A stretch of DNA of 64,000 nucleotides from Cellulomonas_A sp047229345 (lineage in GTDB: Bacteria; Actinomycetota; Actinomycetes; Actinomycetales; Cellulomonadaceae). The translations under genes were made by a program, and so were the position numbers. The DNA lies in assembly GCF_047229345.1 (NCBI RefSeq), contig NZ_JBFTER010000013.1, positions 4,097 through 68,096 on the forward strand, in the 5' to 3' direction. The notes below the pieces were generated by a model, which was not told the DNA's origin, searched no databases, and was given only the letters and a program-made list of their open reading frames with translations. Shown here one piece after another: positions 50,089 to 57,695 of this stretch. The stretch's first letter is position 1; each line of letters begins with the position of its first letter.

Positions 50089-51234
50089 GTGCAGAGAACA
50101 CGGGCCTACCGCCCGCTCGTCGGTGTGGTCCTCGCGGGGCTCCTGCTGTGGTTCGCGGCGGGCGTCCTGCACGTGGTGCTGAGCCGGGCCGGCACCCCGC
50201 CTGGGCTCGTCGGGTTGCTGGCTCCGTCCACGGCGATGCGAGGCCCGGCCCACATCCTCGCCACGGCGTCCTTCGTGGGGCCGGAGAGCGTCGCCGTGTT
50301 CGTCGTCGTCCTCGCGGTGCTCGCTCGGCCGGTGCTGCGCGCGCGGTCCGCCGGAGCCGGTGCGCGGGTGCTGGGCGTGTGGTTCGCCGCCATCGTGGCG
50401 GGCCTCGCCCCGGTGCTCGTGACCACGGCGACCGCCCTCCTCCGTCTCGACGACTCGCTGCTCGCCCGCGAGGGGTGGGTGACGGTCCTGGCGTACGGCT
50501 ACGCGGAGCCGCTGCGCACGGGGTGCGCGTGGGGCCTCACCTACGGGTGGCTCGTCGGGCTCGCGGCCGTCGCACTCCTCCGGCGCGACACGCGGGCGCC
50601 CGGCGGGCAGCGACGCCCGCCGCAGCCGCGCCCGGCTGCCCTGGTGGCGGGCGTCGTCGCCGGCGGCCTGTCGGCGCTCGGGTGGTTGCTCGCCGCCGCG
50701 GCGGACTCGCAGGTCGTCGAGGCGCTCGCCCGGCTGGCCCCGACGACCGGGCGGGATCCCGGCACCACCCTCCTGCTCGAGCTCGCGTGGACGCTGCCCG
50801 TCACCACGGCGGCCGGCCGGCCGTTCCCGCTCGTCCTGCTGAGCGGCGTGCTCGTGGGCGTGGTCGTCGGTGCGCTGACCTGGCTCGCCGTCCGCGGCAC
50901 CGACCGCACGGCCCGTCTGCTCCCGTTCCTCTGCGTCTGGGCGGCGGCCGTCGTCGGGACGGGGCTCGGTGCGCTGCCGACCGCCCTCGCCGGGCACGGG
51001 TTCTCCCCGCAGGGCGACGAGCGGTGGATGACGGTCCAGTCGCTGCTCCGCAGCCCGACGGACGGCGGTGCCGCCGGCGCGCTGGGCGGCTGGGTCCCCG
51101 CGCTCGCCGTGCTCGCGGTGCTGGCGTGGCTCGGTCGTGCTGCGCCGGTCGAGGACACGCCGGTCGAGGACGCGCCGACCGATCCGGCGCCGGCTCCCGC
51201 GGACGGCGCCGGGGACGTGTCGCGCCCGGCCTGA
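50089..51234 (+). CDS. Hypothetical polytopic membrane protein
   Basis: 381 residues, GTG start. About eight to nine hydrophobic helices (e.g. LVGVVLAGLLLWFAAGVLHV, FLCVWAAAVVGTGLGALPTA) and a Pro/Asp-rich cytoplasmic tail of 30 residues. No family recognised. It starts ten bases after DUF418 and ends two bases from the convergent RND gene. Confidence 0.7.
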   Translation: MQRTRAYRPLVGVVLAGLLLWFAAGVLHVVLSRAGTPPGLVGLLAPSTAMRGPAHILATASFVGPESVAVFVVVLAVLARPVLRARSAGAGARVLGVWFAAIVAGLAPVLVTTATALLRLDDSLLAREGWVTVLAYGYAEPLRTGCAWGLTYGWLVGLAAVALLRRDTRAPGGQRRPPQPRPAALVAGVVAGGLSALGWLLAAAADSQVVEALARLAPTTGRDPGTTLLLELAWTLPVTTAAGRPFPLVLLSGVLVGVVVGALTWLAVRGTDRTARLLPFLCVWAAAVVGTGLGALPTALAGHGFSPQGDERWMTVQSLLRSPTDGGAAGALGGWVPALAVLAVLAWLGRAAPVEDTPVEDAPTDPAPAPADGAGDVSRPA

Positions 51235-51236
51235 CG

Positions 51237-54200
51237 CTACTCGCGGGCAGCCGCCACGGCGTCGGGCACGGCGGTCTCGTCCGCGGTGGTCTCCACCGGA
51301 GCGGCGTGCCGTCCCGCCCGCCGCGCCGCGCGCCGGTCGGCACGCCGCTCCTTGCGCCGCTCGACGAGCACGTACAGCGCGGGGACCACCAGCAGCGTGA
51401 GCAGCGTCGAGGAGATCAGCCCGCCGATGACGACGAGCGCGAGCGGCTTGCTGATGAACGCCCCGCCGCCCGTGAGCCCGAGGGCCATGGGCGTCAGCGC
51501 GAACACCGTCGCGAGCGCGGTCATGACGATCGGGCGCAGGCGCTTGCGGGCGCCCTCGCGCACGGCCTCGTCGAGCGACCGGCCGCGCTCGCGGTACTGG
51601 TTGATGAGGTCGATGAGCACGATCGCGTTCGACACGACGATGCCGACCAGCATCAGGGCCCCGATCAGGGCGGGGACCCCGAGCGGCGTGCCGCTCACGA
51701 GCAGCGCGACGATGGCGCCGGTGGCGGCGAACGGCACGGACACCAGCAGGATCAGCGGCTGCACGAGCGACCCGAACGTCGCGACCATGACGACGTAGAC
51801 GATCGCGATGGCGACGAGCAGCGCGAGGCCGAGGTCCGCGAACGCGTCCTGCTGCTGGCTCGCGACGCCGCCGACCTCGACGTCGACGCCGGCCGGGAGG
51901 TCGAGCCCGTCGACCGCGGCCTGGAGCTCGCGCGTCAGCGAGCCGACGTCCTGCGTCGCGGGCGTGACCCGGACCGTCGCGGACCGCTCGCCGTCGACGC
52001 GCGTGACGGATGTCGGGACCTGCACCGCCTCGACCGCGGCGACGTCGGTCAGCGGCACGAGGCCCTGGGCCGACGGGACGACGAGCGCCTCGATCTCGGC
52101 GCGCGTGGCGGGTGCGGTGCCGGACGACACGACGACCTCGAGCGGGCCGTCGCCCAGGTCGAGCTCGCCGATCGCGCGGGCGGGGTTCATCGCCGCGGCG
52201 ACGACACCGGAGACGACGGTCTCGGAGAGGCCGAGCCCGGCGGCCGCCTCCCGGTCGACCGTGACCTGCAGGACCTCCTGCTCGCCCGCGAGGTCGTTGG
52301 CGACCTCCGCGGCGCCCTCGACGTCACGGACCGCCTCGTGCACCGAGTCCGCAGCCGCCGCGAGGTCGTCGCGGTCGGTGGCCCGGACGGCGATGTCGAC
52401 CGTCGACGAGCCGAACCCGCCCTCGCTGCCGGCGACGTTGATCGCGGTGACGGGCGCCGCGACGAGCGGCTCGACGGCCGCGCGGACGTCGTCCTGCGCG
52501 GCCACGCCGTCGGCGTCCCCGTCGAGCGTGATCGCGAACGACGCGGAGGGCGTGCTGCCGCCGCCGCTGAACGCCGCCGCGGCCGCGTCGCCGGTGCCGA
52601 CGGTCGTCTGCACGCTCTCGATCGCGTCGACCCCGGCCAGGGCGTCCTCGACCTCGCGCGCCGCGGCGTCCTGCGCCGCGAGCGACGTGCCGACCTCGAA
52701 CCGCTGCGTCACGGTGACGGTGTTCTGGCCGCTGTCGCCGATGAAGTTCGTCTCGAGCCGCGGCACGAGCCCGAGCGTCCCGACGAGCACGACGACGGCC
52801 ACGCCGATCGTCATCCACGGGCGGCGCAGCGCCGCCGCGAGCGACGGGACGTACGCGCGCTGCCACAGCCCGCGACGCTCCTTCGCCTCGGCGGCCTCGC
52901 GCGCTGCGGCGGCGCCGGCCTCGGTGCCGTCGACCTCGCCCGGCGAGCGCACGAACCAGTACGCGAGCACCGGCACGATCGTGAGCGCGACGAGCAGCGA
53001 CGCGAGCATCGCGATCGCCACGGTCACGGCGAACGGCCGGAACAGCTCGCCGACCATGCCGCCCACGAGCGCGATCGGCAGGAACACCGCGACGGTCGAG
53101 ATCGTCGACGCGGCGATCGCGCCACCGACCTCGCGGACCGCGGTGAAGATCGCGGCGGTCTTCTCCTCGCCGTAGGACAGGTGCCGCTTGATGTTCTCGA
53201 TGACGACGATCGCGTCGTCGACCACGCGCCCGATCGAGATCGTCAGGGCGCCGAGCGTGAGGATGTTGAGGGTGTACCCGGTCGCGTCCATGACGATGAA
53301 CGTCACCGCGAGGGACAGCGGGATCGACACTGCGGAGACCAGCGTCGCGCGGATCGAGGCGAGGAACACGAGGATGACGACGACGGCGAACACGAGCCCG
53401 AGGCCACCCTCGGTCGCGAGCCCCTCGATGGACTCCTCGATGAACGGCGCCTGGTCGAACACGACCGCGGTGCGCACGCCCTCGGCCTCGAGCGCGGGGC
53501 CGAGGTCCGCGAGCGCGTCCTGCACGGCGTGCGACACGTCGACCGTGTTGCCGTCGGGGGTCTTGGTGATCGCGACGCCGAGCGCCGGGGAGCCGTCGAG
53601 CCGCGAGTAGGACGTCGGGTCCTCGGGGGCGACCGTGACGGTCGCGACGTCGCCGAGCGTGCCGGCGCCGAGCGGCAGGGCCTCGAGGTCCTCGACGGAG
53701 CCGAGGCGTGAGCCGGCCTGCACCGAGTACGTCCGGTCGCCCTCGGTGAGCGTGCCGACGGGGAGCACGACGCCGTAGTCGGCGAGCAGGTCGGAGACGG
53801 CCGTCGGGTCGACGCCCGCGACGGCGACGCGCGCGGCGTCGAGCTCGACGAGCACCTGGTCGGCGGTGCCGCCCGTGACGGCGACCGTGCGGACGCCCTC
53901 GATGTCCTCGAGCGCGGGCACCACGACGGTCTCGATCGTCGCCGCGAGCGCGCTCGTGCCGGAGTCGCCGCCCTCGTCGGACGCCGCCGCGAGCTGGATC
54001 ACCGGCAGGTCGTCGAGCGAGCCGGTGATGACGGTCGGCTCGACGCCCTCGGGGAGCTGGGTCTGCAGGCGGGAGATCGCGGTCTGCAGGCGCTGCGTCA
54101 CCGCATCCAGGTCGGTGCCGTACTCGAGCTCGACGGTCGTCAGGCCGAGCCCGGTCGAGGCGGTCGACGTGATCGACTCGATGTCCGGGATCGCGCGGAC

Positions 54201-54413
54201 CGCGGCCTCGACGGGCTCGACGACCCCCTGCTCGACGACCTCGGGCGACGACCCCGGGTAGACCGAGACGACGACCGCGACGGGCAGCTGCAGCGACGGG
54301 ATGAGCTCCTGCTTGAGCTGTCCGACGCTCAGGACCCCGAAGACGGCGATGGCGAACGTCGCGAGCGCGACGACGGCACGGTTCGCCAGGGAGAGACGGG
54401 CGAGACGGGACAC
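51237..54413 (-). CDS. RND-family efflux permease (HAE1/AcrB-like)
   Basis: 1058 residues, GTG start with GGAGG nine bases upstream. Typical RND plan: TM1 (LANRAVVALATFAIAVFGVL), a large periplasmic-type loop, TM2-6 with the proton-relay Asp pair in SIGRVVDDAIVVIENI, then the repeat with TM7-12 (GIVVSNAIVLIDLINQYRER). It exports drugs or lipids by proton antiport. No membrane-fusion gene is adjacent, as usual in actinobacteria. Divergent from a MarR regulator with a palindromic operator. The C-terminal tail is Arg/Ala-rich. Confidence 0.94.
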   Translation of the reverse strand: MSRLARLSLANRAVVALATFAIAVFGVLSVGQLKQELIPSLQLPVAVVVSVYPGSSPEVVEQGVVEPVEAAVRAIPDIESITSTASTGLGLTTVELEYGTDLDAVTQRLQTAISRLQTQLPEGVEPTVITGSLDDLPVIQLAAASDEGGDSGTSALAATIETVVVPALEDIEGVRTVAVTGGTADQVLVELDAARVAVAGVDPTAVSDLLADYGVVLPVGTLTEGDRTYSVQAGSRLGSVEDLEALPLGAGTLGDVATVTVAPEDPTSYSRLDGSPALGVAITKTPDGNTVDVSHAVQDALADLGPALEAEGVRTAVVFDQAPFIEESIEGLATEGGLGLVFAVVVILVFLASIRATLVSAVSIPLSLAVTFIVMDATGYTLNILTLGALTISIGRVVDDAIVVIENIKRHLSYGEEKTAAIFTAVREVGGAIAASTISTVAVFLPIALVGGMVGELFRPFAVTVAIAMLASLLVALTIVPVLAYWFVRSPGEVDGTEAGAAAAREAAEAKERRGLWQRAYVPSLAAALRRPWMTIGVAVVVLVGTLGLVPRLETNFIGDSGQNTVTVTQRFEVGTSLAAQDAAAREVEDALAGVDAIESVQTTVGTGDAAAAAFSGGGSTPSASFAITLDGDADGVAAQDDVRAAVEPLVAAPVTAINVAGSEGGFGSSTVDIAVRATDRDDLAAAADSVHEAVRDVEGAAEVANDLAGEQEVLQVTVDREAAAGLGLSETVVSGVVAAAMNPARAIGELDLGDGPLEVVVSSGTAPATRAEIEALVVPSAQGLVPLTDVAAVEAVQVPTSVTRVDGERSATVRVTPATQDVGSLTRELQAAVDGLDLPAGVDVEVGGVASQQQDAFADLGLALLVAIAIVYVVMVATFGSLVQPLILLVSVPFAATGAIVALLVSGTPLGVPALIGALMLVGIVVSNAIVLIDLINQYRERGRSLDEAVREGARKRLRPIVMTALATVFALTPMALGLTGGGAFISKPLALVVIGGLISSTLLTLLVVPALYVLVERRKERRADRRAARRAGRHAAPVETTADETAVPDAVAAARE

Positions 54414-54508
54414 GGGGGCCTCCGGGTCAGGGCGCAGCGGGCGCTGCGGCACGGCACAGCAGGAAGGACGGGTACGGGTGGCACTCGACGCGGCGTCCTC
54501 GGCGCGGT

Positions 54509-54521
54509 CGTTAGCCTAACG
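54509..54521. promoter_or_regulatory. Candidate MarR operator CGTTAGCCTAACG
   Basis: Perfect 6-bp arms around a single C between the divergent RND and MarR genes, 95 and 37 bases from their starts. Confidence 0.6.
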
Positions 54522-54545
54522 CGAAGGATCGCCCCGGTGTTCCCG

Positions 54546-54551
54546 TAGCCT
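54546..54551 (+). promoter_or_regulatory. Leaderless -10 box (TAGCCT)
   Basis: It ends seven bases before the MarR start codon. Confidence 0.5.
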
Positions 54552-54558
54552 TCGGCCC

Positions 54559-55026
54559 ATGACCGACGACCCGCGCGCGCACCTCGTGGAGCAGTTCGCG
54601 CAGGCGCACGCCGCGCTCGACGACGCGTTCCTCACGTCCCGGCTGCGCCCGCTGCTCGAGACCACGCTGACCGTCCAGCAGCTCCGCGCGCTCGGCCTCG
54701 TCGCGACGGGCGGTGCCACCACGACCCACGCGCTCGCCGAGGCGCTCGACGTCTCCGCCGCGACCGTCTCGGGCGTCGTCGACCGGCTCGTCGGCGCGGG
54801 GATGGTCGAGCGGCACGCGGACCCGCACGACGGCCGCGTCCGTGTGCTGGCCCCGACCGACGCCGGCACCGCGACGCTCCGCCACCTGCTCACGCTCCCG
54901 ATGGACGCCGAGCTGGAGGTCCTCGCGGAGCTCGACGTCGACGACCTGGCGGCGCTCGTCCGCGGCATGTGGGCGCTCGCCGAAGCGGCCCGCCGGTCCG
55001 TCCCGCAGGCGCCGCCCGCCGGCTGA
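54559..55026 (+). CDS. MarR-family regulator of the RND pump
   Basis: 155 residues. Winged helix at about 35-105 (THALAEALDVSAATVSGVVD, RLVGAGMVERHADPHDGRVR). Divergent location beside the RND gene and the palindrome between them indicate control of the pump and autoregulation by an exported compound. Convergent with the XRE regulator. Confidence 0.9.
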   Translation: MTDDPRAHLVEQFAQAHAALDDAFLTSRLRPLLETTLTVQQLRALGLVATGGATTTHALAEALDVSAATVSGVVDRLVGAGMVERHADPHDGRVRVLAPTDAGTATLRHLLTLPMDAELEVLAELDVDDLAALVRGMWALAEAARRSVPQAPPAG

Positions 55027-55040
55027 CGAGCCCGGCGACG

Positions 55041-55898
55041 CTACCCCGCGTCCCCCGCGAACTCCTGCGTCCCGAGCACCCGGAGCAGCCGGAGCTTGCC
55101 CTCGGCCTCGCTCCGCGGCGCGGCGGTGAGCACGAGCAGCGTCTGCGACCCGTCCTCGGTGAACAGGGCCTGGCAGTCCACCTCGATCGGCCCGACCTCC
55201 GGGTGGACCAGCACCTTGTGGTCCTCGAACCGGCGTGCGACCTCGTGCGCCTCCCACAGCCGCTCGAACTCCGGGCTCCGGCGCAGCAGCTCGCGCACGA
55301 GCTCGCCCGCCGGGGAGTCGGCGCCGCTCACCCCGTACGTCGCCCGCAGCGAGGCCACCTGCGCGCGGCTCTGCCGGTCGCGGTCGTGCTCGGGGTAACG
55401 GCTCCGCTCGGTGCCCGGGTGCACGAACCAGCGGTAGATCGCGCTCCGCTCCCAGCCGGTCAGGCCGTCGACGTCGCCGAGCAGGGCCCGCGCGAGGTCG
55501 TTCTGCACGAGCGTGCGCCCGAGCGCGTCGAGCACGAGGGCGGGGGTGTCGGTCAGCCGGTCGAGCACGCGCAGCAGGCCCGGCGCGACGTAGTCCTCGG
55601 TCGCCGCACGGTCCGGCGGGCTGTGCCCGGCGACCCGGTACAGGTAGTCGCGCTCGTCCGGCGTGAGCCGCAGCGCCCGGGCGAGCGCGGCGAGGATCTG
55701 CGTGCTGGGCTGCGGTGCGCGCCGCTGCTCGAGGCGGGCGTAGTAGTCGGTCGACATGACCGCGAGCTGCGCGACCTCCTCGCGGCGCAGACCGGCGGCG
55801 CGGCGCCGCACGCCGGGGCCGAGGCCGAGGCCGACGTCACCGGGTCGCAGCGCCTCCCGGTGCCGCAGCAGGAAGTCGGCCAGGGCGTCGCGGTCCAT
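55041..55898 (-). CDS. XRE regulator with MmyB-like ligand-binding domain (copy 5 of 5)
   Basis: 285 residues. HTH: AAGLRREEVAQLAVMSTDYY; MmyB-like domain: IYRWFVHPGTERSRYPEHDR and HEVARRFEDHKVLVHPEVGP. Closest in this window to the regulator at 34033. Divergent from an SDR 101 bases away, its presumed target. Confidence 0.9.
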   Translation of the reverse strand: MDRDALADFLLRHREALRPGDVGLGLGPGVRRRAAGLRREEVAQLAVMSTDYYARLEQRRAPQPSTQILAALARALRLTPDERDYLYRVAGHSPPDRAATEDYVAPGLLRVLDRLTDTPALVLDALGRTLVQNDLARALLGDVDGLTGWERSAIYRWFVHPGTERSRYPEHDRDRQSRAQVASLRATYGVSGADSPAGELVRELLRRSPEFERLWEAHEVARRFEDHKVLVHPEVGPIEVDCQALFTEDGSQTLLVLTAAPRSEAEGKLRLLRVLGTQEFAGDAG

Positions 55899-55999
55899 GC
55901 GTGCAGTATCGGCGCCGCGGCGCGACGCCAGCCAGGGACCGCGGGTCCCCCGATGAGCGCTCCCTGGTGGGCCCGGCGCGCCCGGCGAAGACTCGGGTC

Positions 56000-56788
56000 A
56001 TGGACATCAGCGGAAACACCGTCTTCATCCCCGGCGCGACGAGCGGGATCGGCCTCGCGCTCGCGCTCGCCCTGCAGGCCCGGGGCAACGAGGTGATCAT
56101 CGGCGGCCGCCGCACCGAGCTGCTGGCCGAGATCACGGCCGCGCACCCCGGCCTGCACGCCTACGCGATCGACACCACGGACCCGGAGAGCATCGCGACC
56201 GTCGCCCGGCGGGTCGTCGCGGAGCACCCGGACCTGAACGTGCTGATCCCGATGGCCGGGATCATGCGCGTGGAGGACTGGACGCACCCGGCGGGCTTCC
56301 TCGCCTCGGCGGAGCAGACCGTCACCACCAACCTGCTCGGCCCGGTCCGCCTGATCGCCGCGTTCGTCGAGCACCTGCTCACGCGCCCCGCCGCGACGAT
56401 CATGACCGTCTCCTCGGGCCTCGCGTTCACCCCGCTGCGGGCGACCCCGAGCTACAACGCCAGCAAGGCCGCGATCCACATGCTCAGCGAGTCGCTGCGG
56501 CTCCAGCTCGCCGGCACGAGCGTCCAGGTGGTCGAGCTCGAGCCGCCGTCGGTCGCGACGGACCTGATGCCCGGGCAGCGGGACAGCGCGATCGCGATGC
56601 CGCTCGACGACTTCGTCGCGGAGGTGCTGCACCTCGTCGAGACGCAGCCCGACGCGACCGAGATCCAGGTCGAGAACGTCAAGTTCCTCCGCTACGGGGA
56701 GGCCCGCGGCGACTACGACCAGGTCGTCGCGACGATCAACGCGCACGACCCGCACGGCAAGGCCGAGGACGACGCCGGGGCGGCGTGA
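56000..56788 (+). CDS. SDR-family oxidoreductase (DltE-like)
   Basis: 262 residues. TGxxxGIG appears as PGATSGIGLA (11-20); the NNAG motif is replaced by PMAGIM; catalytic Ser in VSSGLA and YNASK. The pattern matches DltE-like SDRs. It is divergent from an MmyB-like regulator and completes the fifth regulator/reductase module. Confidence 0.9.
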   Translation: MDISGNTVFIPGATSGIGLALALALQARGNEVIIGGRRTELLAEITAAHPGLHAYAIDTTDPESIATVARRVVAEHPDLNVLIPMAGIMRVEDWTHPAGFLASAEQTVTTNLLGPVRLIAAFVEHLLTRPAATIMTVSSGLAFTPLRATPSYNASKAAIHMLSESLRLQLAGTSVQVVELEPPSVATDLMPGQRDSAIAMPLDDFVAEVLHLVETQPDATEIQVENVKFLRYGEARGDYDQVVATINAHDPHGKAEDDAGAA

Positions 56789-56890
56789 CGCGGCGCGGAC
56801 GCGGGACGGCGGCGACGCGGCGACCGGCGTGCTCGACGGCTCGGCCGGGGTGCGCGTGCACGTCCCGGCCGGGCCGTCCGGGCCGCTGCG

Positions 56891-57511
56891 TCAGTCCGCT
56901 GCGCCGGCCGGGACGTTGTCCGTGACGTCCTCGTACTCCTGCGCGGCGGGCACCTCGGCGGGCGCGTAGACGAGCCGCACGACGCCCGTCGGGAACACGT
57001 CCGAGCTGAGCAGGCGCAGCGGGTAGATCGCGTCGCCCTCGTCGAACAGCCGCTCGCCCTTGCGGGCCGCGACCGGGTGCACGAGCAGACGCAGCTCGTC
57101 GACCAGACCGGCCGCGAGCAGCTGCCGCACGACCGAGACGGAGCCCGGGATCACGATCTTGCCGAGGCCCGGCTCTGCCTTGAGCGCCGTCACGGCCTCG
57201 ACGAGGTCGCCCTCGACCTTCTCGGCGTTGCGCCACCCCAGGTCCTGGCTACCGCGGGTCGCGACGACCTTGCGGGTGTCGCCGAGCGTCGCCGCGAACC
57301 CGGCGTCCTCCCCGCCGGCGGCCTCACGCTCGGGCCAGGCACCGGCGAAGCTGTCGTACGTGACCCGGCCGAGCAGCAGCACGTCGGCACCCTCGTAGTC
57401 CTCCCCCACGGCGGCGCCCATGCGCTCGTCGAAGTACGGGAAGTGCCACGCGGGGTCGATCTCGACGACGCCGTCGAGCGAGCTGAACAGGGTCGAGACG
57501 ATGGTTGCCAT
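56891..57511 (-). CDS. RibD-C/dihydrofolate-reductase-family protein
   Basis: 206 residues. MATIVSTLFSSLDGVVEIDP, DVLLLGRVTYDSFAGAWPER, IVIPGSVSVVRQLLAAGLVD and LLVHPVAARKGERLF show the family. NADPH-dependent reductase of unknown substrate, related to the protein at 41256. Stands alone, convergent with the SDR; GAGGAA precedes the start. Confidence 0.9.
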   Translation of the reverse strand: MATIVSTLFSSLDGVVEIDPAWHFPYFDERMGAAVGEDYEGADVLLLGRVTYDSFAGAWPEREAAGGEDAGFAATLGDTRKVVATRGSQDLGWRNAEKVEGDLVEAVTALKAEPGLGKIVIPGSVSVVRQLLAAGLVDELRLLVHPVAARKGERLFDEGDAIYPLRLLSSDVFPTGVVRLVYAPAEVPAAQEYEDVTDNVPAGAAD

Positions 57512-57695
57512 CCGGCGTTCCTCCAGGTCCTCGCGCCCGCACCGTGCGGACGCTCCCCCCATCAGACCGCACGTGGCGGCGGTCCTCATCGGTCCGCCAC
57601 GATCCGCGGCGGCCGTGCGTGTCGGCGGCCGGTGTCGACGGGCTCGTCCCGGACGCCTCCCGACCCGCGTGGCACCCGACCCGCTCGGCCCGTCC

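Noticed and set aside
48780..53711. Very long open frame (1643 codons) antisense to the DUF418 and RND genes
   Set aside because: It is Arg/Asp/Gly/His-rich without domains and arises from GC-rich codons of the real genes on the other frames.
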